Source: Chloroflexota bacterium
Lineage (GTDB): Bacteria; Chloroflexota; Anaerolineae; Aggregatilineales; Phototrophicaceae
Assembly: GCA_013388735.1 (NCBI GenBank)
Contig: JACAES010000008.1
Span: 22,464-86,463 of the forward strand
Direction of reading: 5' to 3'
Length of the DNA: 64,000 bases
Made by a program: the position numbers and the translations under genes. The notes beneath the pieces were generated by a model. It was not told the origin of the DNA, ran no database searches, and saw nothing but the letters and a program-made list of their open reading frames with translations. Shown piece by piece: positions 1 to 8,092 of this stretch. Position 1 is the stretch's first letter; the number at the start of each line of letters is the position of its first letter.

Positions 1-348
1 GAACAGTACAGCTACATCTTTGCACGTCTGTGCAACGTGAACGAGATTGAACTGCTGGATGCCAATCAGTCGGCACCCGATCAGGCAGCATCGGTCATCA
101 CCAGCGACGTGACGGTCTATCTGCCGCTGGCCGGTATGGTAGATATTCAGGCCGAGTGCGAACGTCTGCGGCGCGAACAAAACAAGCTGGAAGAACAGAT
201 CGCCCGGTCGAAATCCAAGCTGGATAATGAACAATTCGTCAGCCGCGCCAAAGTGGAAGTCGTTGAGCGCGAACGCGATCTTCTGAACGAATTGCAAGCC
301 AGCTTCGACCAGATCATGGAGCGAATCACGGCGCTCTGTAAAGAATAG
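1..348 (+). CDS. valS: Valyl-tRNA synthetase, C-terminal fragment (cut by window start)
   Basis: The reading frame is open from base 1 and ends at 348, so only the last 115 or so residues are present. ValRS attaches valine to tRNA-Val in the cytoplasm. The fragment shows the end of the anticodon-binding region (a stretch including ITSDVTVYLPLAGMVD) followed by a charged coiled-coil rich in Glu, Arg and Lys (ECERLRREQNKLEEQIARSK onward). This matches the C-terminal tRNA-binding arm typical of bacterial ValRS. The catalytic domain lies upstream of the window. The methionine at base 37 is internal and is not a start. No clear terminator follows the stop codon. Confidence 0.9.
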   Translation, partial: EQYSYIFARLCNVNEIELLDANQSAPDQAASVITSDVTVYLPLAGMVDIQAECERLRREQNKLEEQIARSKSKLDNEQFVSRAKVEVVERERDLLNELQASFDQIMERITALCKE

Positions 349-415
349 GGTTCGTAAACAATCCGGGGCAGAGGAGCAGAGGAAGTCGTCTCCTTTCCAC
401 GACGGCTTCCCCTGC

Positions 416-646
416 TTATTTATCGTCTTCCTGTTTCATTTTTAAGAAGATGGTACGCCCGGCCTCCTGAGCGGCCTTACGCACTTCAAGATCAGGATCG
501 GTTTCAAACACTGAACGCAGCGCGTCAAGTGCGTCGGGATCTGCCAGAAGCGTTAGCTCGCTGATCGCCTTCAGACGTACCTGAGGGTTTTTATCCTGTA
601 AACGCGCAATATGATAAGTTACAATGCGTTTACTCGCCGATGTCAT
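416..646 (-). CDS. Small HEAT-repeat protein
   Basis: A 76-residue protein made almost wholly of about one and a half HEAT-like helical repeats (PQVRLKAISELTLLADPDAL, then EVRKAAQEAGRTIF). HEAT repeats form alpha-solenoids used for protein contacts. A protein this short would have to multimerise or cap a partner, which is inference. It has no signal peptide or membrane segment and should be cytoplasmic. The ATG at 646 is preceded on the minus strand by AAAGGTG. An extended -10 element (TGTTATAAT at 686-694, minus strand) can drive it. It is divergent from the nucleotidyltransferase-like gene at 785. A longer HEAT-repeat protein occurs at 36301-37278. The specific function is unknown. Confidence 0.7.
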   Translation of the reverse strand: MTSASKRIVTYHIARLQDKNPQVRLKAISELTLLADPDALDALRSVFETDPDLEVRKAAQEAGRTIFLKMKQEDDK

Positions 647-685
647 CCGTCACACCTTTGATAGCCTGATAGCCTTCAACTGTTT

Positions 686-694
686 ATTATAACA
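686..694 (-). promoter_or_regulatory. Extended -10 promoter element for the HEAT-repeat gene
   Basis: Read on the minus strand the bases are TGTTATAAT, a perfect TATAAT hexamer preceded by the TGn extension. No good -35 is visible 16-18 bases upstream, which is acceptable for extended -10 promoters. It lies about 40 bases upstream of the ATG at 646. Confidence 0.5.
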
Positions 695-736
695 AGAATC
701 GCTCCAAGCAGGCATTAGGTTGCTGTGTTATAGACA

Positions 737-745
737 TGGTATAAT
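737..745 (+). promoter_or_regulatory. Extended -10 promoter element for the nucleotidyltransferase-like gene
   Basis: TGGTATAAT gives a perfect TATAAT (740-745) with the TGn extension, 39 bases upstream of the GTG start at 785. No convincing -35 is visible. It is arranged back-to-back with the similar element at 686-694. Confidence 0.5.
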
Positions 746-784
746 TCTGCACGTCACTCCGTAAAATCCCAAGGAGACCATTCA

Positions 785-1756
785 GTGGCCCCGCCCGCTG
801 TTGTTCTGGCAATCGGCAATCCTAACCACTTCAGCCAACTGGCCTATAATCGGCCTCGCGCCATGCTGCCGGTGTTAGGCAAGCCGCTGGTTTTGCGCGC
901 GATGGAATCATTGCATAGGGCAGGCGTCCAGCATTATATCGTTATTGTGGGCGAGGACGAGGGTTCGGTCGCGGCGTATCTGAACACTCAATGGCTGCCC
1001 AACGTTCGGGTTGAGTTTGTACTTCAGCCGGGCAGCAGCAGCCTGACTCGCACACTGGCACGGTTAGCCCAGGAGCTTAACACCAGGTTTATCCTCGCCA
1101 GTTACAATGCATTTGCCCACTCAAATTTCCCCGACCGACTGCTCAGGCATACCGGAAGCGAACTGGTGCTGGGCGGCGCGCTGTTGAGCCTTTCTAAGTC
1201 CAGAACGAATTATTATGGCGTTGCCAAAGATCACGCCATCAGTCGAATTACGCAGGAAATCCCGGCAGATGACAATGCCTTCCTGCTGGCAAATATGGCC
1301 GTTTGTGGCGAAACATTCATCCGGTATCTCAGCAGCCTGACACTAAATACCAGCGTCTTCACCAACCAGTTTCTTGACATCGCCAGGATATACCTTCAGG
1401 CCGGCGGCGCGGTTTCACTGGCCGAAACCACCTGGACGCTGCCCATAGAAACGGATTATGATCTGCTGACTTTAAACCGGCAGCTTTTGACCGACCAGCA
1501 GGACAGCCATATCTTAAGTGAACTTCCCGGAAGCGTACAGATTATTCCGCCCGTCCGTATTGACCCGCACGTCAGTGTGGGGCAGGGGGCGCGGATAGGG
1601 CCGCGCGTATACCTCGAATCAGGATGCAGCATCGGACAGTATGCTGTCATCAGCGACGCTATTATCTTTCAGAATGCTATTATACCGGCAGAAACGACGG
1701 TTCATGATGCGATCATCTCCAACCGCCTGCAAATCAACGGCGCGGATATACGCTAG
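785..1756 (+). CDS. Sugar nucleotidyltransferase-like protein with left-handed beta-helix, probably catalytically degenerate
   Basis: A 323-residue protein laid out like GlmU or mannose-1-phosphate guanylyltransferases. An N-terminal NTP-transferase fold covers about residues 1-240, with PRAMLPVLGKPLVLRAMESL matching the usual PKPMLPV..KP block. A C-terminal hexapeptide-repeat tail starts near residue 250 (VSVGQGARIGPRVYLESGCS). Active members activate sugar phosphates with an NTP. Here the glycine-rich GGxGTR loop is replaced by AIGNPNHFSQ, the catalytic Lys of PKP is Arg, and the metal-binding Asp of the LxxGD segment appears lost (ILASYNAF). It may therefore be a non-catalytic or regulatory paralog. 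The GTG start has AAGGAG at 771-776, eight bases upstream. It is followed by the LysM pair at 1827. Confidence 0.7.
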   Translation: MAPPAVVLAIGNPNHFSQLAYNRPRAMLPVLGKPLVLRAMESLHRAGVQHYIVIVGEDEGSVAAYLNTQWLPNVRVEFVLQPGSSSLTRTLARLAQELNTRFILASYNAFAHSNFPDRLLRHTGSELVLGGALLSLSKSRTNYYGVAKDHAISRITQEIPADDNAFLLANMAVCGETFIRYLSSLTLNTSVFTNQFLDIARIYLQAGGAVSLAETTWTLPIETDYDLLTLNRQLLTDQQDSHILSELPGSVQIIPPVRIDPHVSVGQGARIGPRVYLESGCSIGQYAVISDAIIFQNAIIPAETTVHDAIISNRLQINGADIR

Positions 1757-1826
1757 GACAGACGGTCAATTTCCGTTATGATGAAACACGTAACTTATCG
1801 TCAGATGCTTAACCAAGGGTTGAAAT

Positions 1827-3176
1827 TTGGCCCAGGGCTATAAACGGTGTCCCATTTGTGAGACACCCAACCATCGTAACGCCAGCGTTTGCAGCACGTG
1901 CGGCGCGACGCTCACCAATGTTCAGATTACCGCCAGAAGCGACCAGGCTGAATCCCTACCTGCCGATTACACCTATCATTACGGTGAAACGGATCTGTCC
2001 GAACGAAACCTGCGCTGGCGCGGCGCAACCTACTTTCTCAGCGGTCTGATGATCTTGGGCGCGCTGTTTTGCGTCGGCGCTGTCGCGCTGGCCGGCGCTA
2101 ACCTGTTTAATTCGCTGGCTCAACCCGGCGCGTTATCGTCGCCTGCTCCGGCAACCAGTCCGCTGCCGATCACAACCAACACGCCCCGGCCAACGCTGGC
2201 ATGGGCAACCGTGACACCTGCGCCGCCAACGCCGCTGCCTACAGCGACCGCTACCTTCACGCCCACCGAAGGCCCATGTATCCAGCAGGTGCTGCCAAAC
2301 GATGACCTGTACGCCATCGTCGCGCGCTGCGGCCACCGGCATTATGATGTGATACTGAGCCTTGTGGCCGAATTGAACAATCTGGAAGACCCATCCCGTA
2401 TTCTTCCCGGTGAATTTATTGAAGTCCCCTGGCCGACTTCGACCCTTGACCCAAATGCTGCCCCAACGGGCGAAAGCAGCGCCGAAAATACGGGAGACAC
2501 AGAAACGGTCGCGCTTGCCAGCAGCATCCAGCCTGTGCGCGTGCCGGACGGAGGGCCAGCCCCTACCGAAACATTACTGCCAGGAGTAATGTGGCATACC
2601 ATTCAGTCGGGTGAAGACATCCTTCTGGTGGCCTACCTGTATGGCGCAAATCTCAAAATCCTGTCGGAACTGAACCCGGAAGTTACGTTTTCGCAGTGTG
2701 ACTTCGGCTCCGGGTCAGGAGGGCCAAACTGCACCGTTCAACTGTACATCGGCCAACGGCTGCGTGTGCCAGCTCCCACACCCACACCAACCCTTTCACC
2801 TACACCATCCGGCAGCGAAACGCCCACGCCCACCGCGACCCCAACCTTCAACGCCCCCAGTCCGTTGAGTCCCAGCGACCGCGCCTTCTTCCGATATGAT
2901 GAATTGATCACGCTGCGCTGGGTCACTTCCGGTTCGCTGGCGGCAAACCAGGTCTATCTGGTGCGAGTTGAAGATCAGGTGACGAAAGCCGCCTACACCG
3001 CGACCACACGCGAACTGTATTTTATCGTCCCAGAAGCTTGGCACAATCAGGATGCTGCACGACACGATTTCGTCTGGACGGTGAGCGTTGTGGATAACGA
3101 CCGCCCGGATGCGCCTTATTTTACGACCGAGCCGCGCCTGTTCACCTGGCAGGGGCGCGCAAAGGACAAAAACTAG
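1827..3176 (+). CDS. Membrane-anchored LysM protein with N-terminal zinc ribbon
   Basis: A 449-residue protein with four parts. Residues 6-27 form a zinc ribbon with two CxxC pairs (CPIC, then CSTC). A transmembrane helix lies near residues 69-95 (FLSGLMILGALFCVGAVALA). A Thr/Pro-rich linker follows, then two LysM-like domains (about residues 150-200 and 255-310), a second Thr/Pro linker and a C-terminal beta-rich domain. LysM domains bind peptidoglycan or chitin-type glycans, so the inferred topology is zinc ribbon inside and LysM outside. The start is TTG at 1827 with only a weak ribosome site (AAGGGT). The next gene, two bases after the stop, encodes a lipoprotein with the same LysM-linker-C-domain layout. 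The stretch TPTPTLSPTPSGSETPTPT occurs in both. Confidence 0.8.
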   Translation: MAQGYKRCPICETPNHRNASVCSTCGATLTNVQITARSDQAESLPADYTYHYGETDLSERNLRWRGATYFLSGLMILGALFCVGAVALAGANLFNSLAQPGALSSPAPATSPLPITTNTPRPTLAWATVTPAPPTPLPTATATFTPTEGPCIQQVLPNDDLYAIVARCGHRHYDVILSLVAELNNLEDPSRILPGEFIEVPWPTSTLDPNAAPTGESSAENTGDTETVALASSIQPVRVPDGGPAPTETLLPGVMWHTIQSGEDILLVAYLYGANLKILSELNPEVTFSQCDFGSGSGGPNCTVQLYIGQRLRVPAPTPTPTLSPTPSGSETPTPTATPTFNAPSPLSPSDRAFFRYDELITLRWVTSGSLAANQVYLVRVEDQVTKAAYTATTRELYFIVPEAWHNQDAARHDFVWTVSVVDNDRPDAPYFTTEPRLFTWQGRAKDKN

Positions 3177-3177
3177 C

Positions 3178-4266
3178 ATGAGAAACAACCTGCTTTTGCT
3201 GGCAGCCTCAAGCGTCTTACTACTGGCAGGCTGCAACTTTACACCGCTGCCCCAGGCGACGCCGACCATTCAGCCTATCGCACCGACCGGCGAACCCAGC
3301 AGCACGCCGACGCCAACGGAAACTACGGCTTTTGAGCCGCCGGTCGAAAGCCCAACGCCTTCATTCACTGCCGCGCCGCCGACCGAAACGTGGACGCCAA
3401 CCGCTACACCCGGCCCATACGAACATACCATCAGGGAAGGCGACTCGCTGATTACAATCGTGCAGGTTTACGGATATACCAATTTAAGTGTTGCGCCGGG
3501 CAGCATCATTTCAGACATTGTGGCTTTGAACGGCCTTCGGAACGCGGATAGTCTACCGGCTCCAGGTAATGTCATCCTGATTCCTCGACAGACGGCAACG
3601 TCCACACCGGGTAATGAGGCAACGGTGGCTGTCGTTCAGGCGACGAGTGCCGCCTCCGCGCCGGTGGTCACGCTGGCGAGTAATACCGCTATCCAGGACT
3701 ATATTGTGCAACCCAATGATACGTTCGTCGGCATCGCCCAACAGCTTAATACCACCATTGAAGTGCTGGCGGTGCTGAACCCTGAAGTAAATATTTTCGG
3801 CTGCAACTTCGAGATTCCCAGCGGCGGGCCGGACTGCAACCCCCCGCTGCAAATCGGGCAGGTATTAAAAGCGCCGGCACCCACGCCAACACCCACACTA
3901 TCACCGACGCCCTCCGGCAGCGAGACGCCAACCCCAACGCCGACCTATAAAGCGCCGCTGCTGGTATATCCGCCCCAGAACGCTATTGCTCCTCCCGGTG
4001 TATTCAGCCTGCAATGGGTGGGTATTGGCGTGCTGCGTCCCGACGAGTTTTACCTGGTGGAGGTGTCCGACGAAACGACTGAACAGGTCTTCCGGCAGGT
4101 GACAAAAAACACATCCATACGGTTGCCGGAAGATATGATCCCAGATGATGGGCAAACCCATTCGATCAAGTGGACGGTTCGCGTGGCGACTCCGAACGAA
4201 ATGGGCGTTTACCGGCCCATCGGCGGTGTGCCGGAAATTCGCACCTTCTTATGGCAAAGTCGGTAG
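3178..4266 (+). CDS. LysM-domain lipoprotein, tandem paralog of the preceding gene
   Basis: A 362-residue envelope protein. The ATG at 3178 is chosen because it gives a lipoprotein signal peptide (MRNNLLLLAASSVLLLAGC) with lipobox LAGC, so Cys20 would be lipidated. In-frame ATGs further upstream lie inside the previous gene. Domains are a Thr/Pro linker, LysM 1 (EHTIREGDSLITIVQVYGYT), a spacer, LysM 2 (DYIVQPNDTFVGIAQQLNTT), a linker containing TPTPTLSPTPSGSETPTPT, and a C-terminal domain (LLVYPPQNAIAPPGVFSLQW) resembling the one in the upstream protein. It probably binds the cell wall beside its membrane-anchored neighbour in a two-gene operon. It converges tail-to-tail with mutL, one base away. 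Confidence 0.85.
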   Translation: MRNNLLLLAASSVLLLAGCNFTPLPQATPTIQPIAPTGEPSSTPTPTETTAFEPPVESPTPSFTAAPPTETWTPTATPGPYEHTIREGDSLITIVQVYGYTNLSVAPGSIISDIVALNGLRNADSLPAPGNVILIPRQTATSTPGNEATVAVVQATSAASAPVVTLASNTAIQDYIVQPNDTFVGIAQQLNTTIEVLAVLNPEVNIFGCNFEIPSGGPDCNPPLQIGQVLKAPAPTPTPTLSPTPSGSETPTPTPTYKAPLLVYPPQNAIAPPGVFSLQWVGIGVLRPDEFYLVEVSDETTEQVFRQVTKNTSIRLPEDMIPDDGQTHSIKWTVRVATPNEMGVYRPIGGVPEIRTFLWQSR

Positions 4267-4267
4267 A

Positions 4268-6049
4268 TCAGCCCAGCCGCCCAAACTGCCGGGCAAGCTG
4301 CTCAGTAGTCATATGAATCATGGTTGGCCGACCATGTGGGCAGGTCAGGGGCGACTGGCAGCGTTCAAGTTGTCGAATCAAGCCCTGCATTTCATCAAGG
4401 CTGAGAATTTGCCCGGCCTTGACGGCTGCCTGCTTGCAGACGCGCTGGACAATGCGCTCTTCGATGGAAGCCTGTCCCGGCCTGACGCCCGACTCCAGAT
4501 CTTCAATCAGTGCGGTCAGCACATCAGCCGGCGGCTGATCGGCGAGCAGGGCAGGGACAGCGCGCACGACGAAAGTATTCGGACCAAACGGCTCAAGGCT
4601 GAAGCCGACACTGTGTAACACATCCAGGTTTTCTTCCACCAGGCGCGCCTCTACCGGCGGCAGATGGATAGACTGCGCCGAGAGGGCATACTGTGCCGGC
4701 TGCTCCTGGCGCGCCTGTTCTTCCATAAACTGTTCGTAGAGAATACGCTCGTGCGCTGCGTGTTGGTCAATCAGATACATACCGGCTGGGCCCTCCGCCA
4801 CGATATAGGTTGCGCCGATCTGACCGACCGCGCGCAGGATGGGCAGCGTGCGCGGTCGAACCGGAGCGCCCAACCCAACAGGAACAGCGGTCGGGTCTGA
4901 CCGTTCCTGCGCGAGAGCGGGCGCATGATAGCGAGCGTATTGGCCGGGCGACTCCAGGTCAAGGTTTAAATCCAGTTGCAGATGACTGTCATCCAGTCCC
5001 CATTCCGCCGATGGGGCGCGCCCGCTGTAGTATCTCCCACGCATAGCGGGAGTCTGCGCCAGGTCTATGATCGCCCGTCGCACAGCGCGTTGAAGGGCGG
5101 CAAAGATGGAGTCGCCGCTCCGAAAACGCACTTCAGCTTTGGTCGGATGGACGTTGACATCCACTTCTTCGGAGGGCATTTCCAGCAACAGCACCGACAC
5201 CGGATAACGCCCGGTCATCAGGAAGGTGTGGTAAGCCTGGGTTACAGCGTAAGCCAGCCGTGTATCCTGAATCCAGCGCCCGTTCACAAACAGCGTGATA
5301 TGGGTGCGGTCGGCACGGTGCAGGCTGGGGGCAGAGGTATAACCATAGACGCGAATCGGCTGACCGGGCTGCTCAGCATTGATTTCCACCATATCCCGAA
5401 AGGTATCCAGTCCCAACGCCGCTACGAGTACATCGCCAAGCTGGCCGCTTCCGCTGGAACGAAACAACTCGCGCCCATCCTGCTCCAGTACAAAACGCAC
5501 GCCGGGGTAAGCCATCGCATAACGCGAAACGATCAGGGCAATATGCCGTCTCTCGGTACTGTCTTTTTTCAGGAATTTCAGCCGTGCCGGCGTATTGTAA
5601 AAAAGATTCTCGACCGTAATCACCGTGCCGATGGGTGCGCCGACGGACTTATGCTCGGCGACCTGTCCCCCTTGCAGGCGAATCAGCGTGCCGGCAGGGA
5701 AGCCGGCGTGCCGCGTCACCATCGTCAGATGGCTTACAGAGGCGATACTCGCCAGCGCCTCGCCGCGAAAACCCAGAGTCGTGATATGGGTTAAATCATC
5801 TGCCGTCCGCAGTTTACTGGTGGCGTGACGGTGAAAGGCCAGCGGCGCATCGTCGGGGGACATCCCGCTGCCGTCGTCACTAATTCGAATCCGCTGCCGC
5901 CCACCGCCGGTTACTTCGACACGAATATGTCCGGCGCCGGCATCCAGTGCGTTCTCGAGAAGTTCCTTTACGACGGACGCCGGGCGCTCAACAACTTCTC
6001 CCGCCGCAATCTGCGCAACCACTTCTTCTGACAGAATCTGTATGGGCAT
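4268..6049 (-). CDS. mutL: DNA mismatch repair protein MutL
   Basis: A 593-residue MutL. The N-terminal GHKL ATPase shows ELLENALDAGA, DDGSGM and GFRGEALASI. The C-terminal domain carries the metal-dependent endonuclease motif (DQHAAHERILYEQ) together with VCKQA and CPHGRP. This marks it as the nicking type used by bacteria lacking MutH. It couples MutS mismatch recognition to strand removal; no mutS is in the window. I chose the ATG at 6049 (MPIQILSEEVVAQI) rather than an upstream in-frame start because MutL proteins begin there and AGGAAG lies just upstream. The gene follows the histidine kinase at 6120-7199, separated by a terminator-like hairpin. Confidence 0.97.
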   Translation of the reverse strand: MPIQILSEEVVAQIAAGEVVERPASVVKELLENALDAGAGHIRVEVTGGGRQRIRISDDGSGMSPDDAPLAFHRHATSKLRTADDLTHITTLGFRGEALASIASVSHLTMVTRHAGFPAGTLIRLQGGQVAEHKSVGAPIGTVITVENLFYNTPARLKFLKKDSTERRHIALIVSRYAMAYPGVRFVLEQDGRELFRSSGSGQLGDVLVAALGLDTFRDMVEINAEQPGQPIRVYGYTSAPSLHRADRTHITLFVNGRWIQDTRLAYAVTQAYHTFLMTGRYPVSVLLLEMPSEEVDVNVHPTKAEVRFRSGDSIFAALQRAVRRAIIDLAQTPAMRGRYYSGRAPSAEWGLDDSHLQLDLNLDLESPGQYARYHAPALAQERSDPTAVPVGLGAPVRPRTLPILRAVGQIGATYIVAEGPAGMYLIDQHAAHERILYEQFMEEQARQEQPAQYALSAQSIHLPPVEARLVEENLDVLHSVGFSLEPFGPNTFVVRAVPALLADQPPADVLTALIEDLESGVRPGQASIEERIVQRVCKQAAVKAGQILSLDEMQGLIRQLERCQSPLTCPHGRPTMIHMTTEQLARQFGRLG

Positions 6050-6061
6050 ATCCACGCTTCC

Positions 6062-6091
6062 TGAAAAAACTGACCCCGCATATGCGGGGTC
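6062..6091 (-). terminator. Rho-independent terminator after the histidine kinase gene
   Basis: The perfect 20-base palindrome GACCCCGCATATGCGGGGTC (6072-6091) is followed on the minus strand by AGTTTTTT. It lies between the kinase stop codon at 6120 and the mutL start at 6049. It may therefore only partly separate the two genes. Confidence 0.7.
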
Positions 6092-6119
6092 ATAATAATA
6101 GCGCAGATGTTCGAGAAAA

Positions 6120-7199
6120 TCACGACTGCGGCGCAACCAGGTTAGCACCTTCGAGGGGAATGCTCAGATAAAAAGTGCTGCCACTGTTTTCCTGGCTTTC
6201 CACCCAGGCGCTGCCGCCATGACGCTGCGCCACACTCCGCACGATGAATAGACCCAGACCGCTGCCTTTGATCTTCTTATGTTCCTGACGCGGAATACGC
6301 ACATGCCGCTCAAACAGATTTTTCTGGTGTTCCGGGCTAATGCCCAGACCACTGTCTTTGACCATCACCAATACCTGTTTACCTGTGTTTTTCACTTCCA
6401 CCGTGACCGAACCGCCGCTGGGCGTGTATTTGATGGCATTATCCACCAGGTTGATGATGGCGCGTTCCAGCATATTGCTGTCGGCATTGATGATAGGCAG
6501 ATCTTCAGCGATTTTGACCTGAATATCCAGTTCCTTTTCTGCTGGGACGAGGTGGTTTTCAACAATCCGCCGGACGATTTCACCCAAATCACAGGGCGCA
6601 CGGTTTACCTCGTAAAAACCGGTTTCCGGGTCGTAGCGCCCGGCGTCCTGGATATTATCCACCAGCGCCGTCATCTGCGTGATGCCGGCCAGAATCTTGT
6701 TGACGAAATGTAGCTGTTTCTCGTTCAGCTCTCCGACCAGGCCGAGTTCCAGCATACTGGCGAAACCCTGCATGGAAGTCAGCGGGGAACGCAGATCATG
6801 TGACACTATGCGCGTGAACTCGCTCTGATTACGGTTAAGCTTTTTGTACTGCGTGATGTCCCGCAGCACGACAATCCAGCCTTCCGGCTGTCCATTGTCG
6901 CCGCGCACTACTTCAACACGCGGGGCAAAGGTTCTATTATCGCTGTTCACCCATTCGGCAAGAGGCTTCCCGGTGTCATCGAGCAGAGCGACCAGATCAT
7001 CAGAACGGACGACTTCGCTTAGGGTACGACCGGCAGCTTGTTCGGAAGTCTCCCCAAAAACGGCTTCGGCTGAGGTGTTCATCAGCACTACACGCTGACG
7101 GTTATCAAGGATGAGCAAAGGGTCAACGATGCTTTTCAACACAGAAAGCAGCAGAAGATCGGCAGACGAAAACTGCCCGTTAATATTTACTTGAATCAT
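6120..7199 (-). CDS. PAS-domain sensor histidine kinase (orphan)
   Basis: A 359-residue cytoplasmic sensor kinase. A PAS domain occupies about residues 15-120 (SIVDPLLILDNRQRVVLMNT). The HisKA dimerisation domain has the phospho-acceptor in FTRIVSHDLRSPLTSMQGFA. A HATPase domain follows with an N box (NLVDNAIKY), a G1 box (VKDSGLGIS) and a G2 box (KGSGLGLFIV). There is no membrane segment, so it probably senses a cytoplasmic or diffusible signal through PAS. No response regulator is adjacent. A strong promoter lies upstream at 7249-7277 (minus) and GAGGT precedes the ATG by six bases. The target of phosphotransfer cannot be inferred from the context. Confidence 0.93.
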   Translation of the reverse strand: MIQVNINGQFSSADLLLLSVLKSIVDPLLILDNRQRVVLMNTSAEAVFGETSEQAAGRTLSEVVRSDDLVALLDDTGKPLAEWVNSDNRTFAPRVEVVRGDNGQPEGWIVVLRDITQYKKLNRNQSEFTRIVSHDLRSPLTSMQGFASMLELGLVGELNEKQLHFVNKILAGITQMTALVDNIQDAGRYDPETGFYEVNRAPCDLGEIVRRIVENHLVPAEKELDIQVKIAEDLPIINADSNMLERAIINLVDNAIKYTPSGGSVTVEVKNTGKQVLVMVKDSGLGISPEHQKNLFERHVRIPRQEHKKIKGSGLGLFIVRSVAQRHGGSAWVESQENSGSTFYLSIPLEGANLVAPQS

Positions 7200-7248
7200 T
7201 ACTATACCTCAACCGCCGACGGAGGTGCGCAACTGGCATCTTATCCCG

Positions 7249-7277
7249 ATTATATAAGCGTTACAGATTAGGGGCAA
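7249..7277 (-). promoter_or_regulatory. Sigma-70-type promoter for the histidine kinase gene
   Basis: On the minus strand, -35 TTGCCC (7272-7277), a 17-base spacer and -10 TATAAT (7249-7254). It lies in the 85-base gap between udk and the kinase, so the kinase need not depend on udk transcription. Confidence 0.7.
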
Positions 7278-7284
7278 GTTAAGC

Positions 7285-7947
7285 CTAAGCGCGCCGTGAT
7301 TTCTCTGGACTTTGTTCACGCTCCCGCAACATGCTTCGAATACGGTCGGCAACCATGTCAATCGCTACAGTGTTAAAGCCACCTTCGGGGATGATCACAT
7401 CGGCGTACCGGCGGCTGGGTTCGACGAACTGCACATGCATCGGGCGCACCGTCAGAAGATACTGGTTGATGACCGAGTCCACTGTGCGACCGCGTTCAGC
7501 GATGTCTCGCTGCAACCGCCGGATAAAGCGGATATCCGAATCTATATCCACGAAAATCTTAATGTCGAAGAGCCGGCGCAGAGCCGGTTCAGACAAAATC
7601 AGAATACCCTCGACCAGGATAATCGGCTGTGGATCAACCCGGTTGAACTGGCCGGTGCGCCGGTGGTGCGTAAAGTCATAGATCGGGATTTCAACCGACT
7701 GCCAGTTCTGAAGCCGCTTGATATGCTCGATCATCGCAGGTGTATCGAGCGCGTCTGGATGATCAAAATTGCGGATCTCTGACTGCGCGAGGGGTATATC
7801 CTGCCAGTCCTTGTAGTAGGCATCATGCGGAATGTAAGCGATGTGGTGACTGCCAACGCGATCCAAGATAGCGTTTGAGATGGTGGTTTTTCCGGCACCC
7901 GTCCCGCCAACGACGGCTATCGTCACCGGAGGAAGTTCACTGGTCAT
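7285..7947 (-). CDS. udk: Uridine kinase
   Basis: A 220-residue P-loop kinase of the uridine/cytidine kinase family, phosphorylating uridine and cytidine in pyrimidine salvage. The Walker A motif is GGTGAGKTTISNA near residue 14. The family substrate region HDAYYKD and the FDHPDALD block follow, with DFTHHRRTG and VEGILIL further on. The length is typical for bacterial Udk (about 210). The ATG at 7947 has AAGGAG upstream. It lies downstream of tRNA-Thr and upstream of the kinase gene on the same strand, with an apparent terminator between it and the tRNA. Confidence 0.94.
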   Translation of the reverse strand: MTSELPPVTIAVVGGTGAGKTTISNAILDRVGSHHIAYIPHDAYYKDWQDIPLAQSEIRNFDHPDALDTPAMIEHIKRLQNWQSVEIPIYDFTHHRRTGQFNRVDPQPIILVEGILILSEPALRRLFDIKIFVDIDSDIRFIRRLQRDIAERGRTVDSVINQYLLTVRPMHVQFVEPSRRYADVIIPEGGFNTVAIDMVADRIRSMLREREQSPEKSRRA

Positions 7948-7968
7948 GCTGCGCTCCTTAACTAAGAC

Positions 7969-8003
7969 AAATGCCCGTCAACGGGTTTTCGTTGCGGGCA
8001 TTT
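7969..8003 (-). terminator. Hairpin downstream of tRNA-Thr
   Basis: AAATGCCCG (7969-7977) pairs with CGGGCATTT (7995-8003), and an inner AACG/CGTT extension lengthens the stem. It sits directly 3' of the tRNA on the minus strand. The T tract is short, so termination strength is uncertain. Confidence 0.55.
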
Positions 8004-8008
8004 TCGAA

Positions 8009-8079
8009 GCCACCTGTGGGACTTGAACCCACAACCTAACGCTTACGAAGCGTTTGCTCTGCCATTGAGCTAAGGTGGC
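8009..8079 (-). tRNA. tRNA-Thr (anticodon CGT)
   Basis: The minus strand folds as a full cloverleaf. The acceptor is GCCACCT/AGGTGGC, the D arm GCTC/GAGC, the anticodon stem AACGC/GCGTT with loop TTCGTAA giving anticodon CGT (codon ACG), and the T arm GTGGG-TTCAAGT-CCCAC. Length is 71 bases and the 3' CCA is not encoded. A good promoter precedes it at 8093-8121. Confidence 0.95.
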
Positions 8080-8092
8080 AGCAACAGTCGAA

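Noticed and set aside
2769..2845. Repetitive ACC/CCC-rich DNA as a tandem repeat or CRISPR
   Set aside because: It encodes a Thr/Pro linker in frame; there are no equal-length spacers or conserved direct repeats.
3088..3177. Earlier in-frame start for the second LysM protein
   Set aside because: It would overlap the first LysM gene and hide the lipoprotein signal that starts at 3178.
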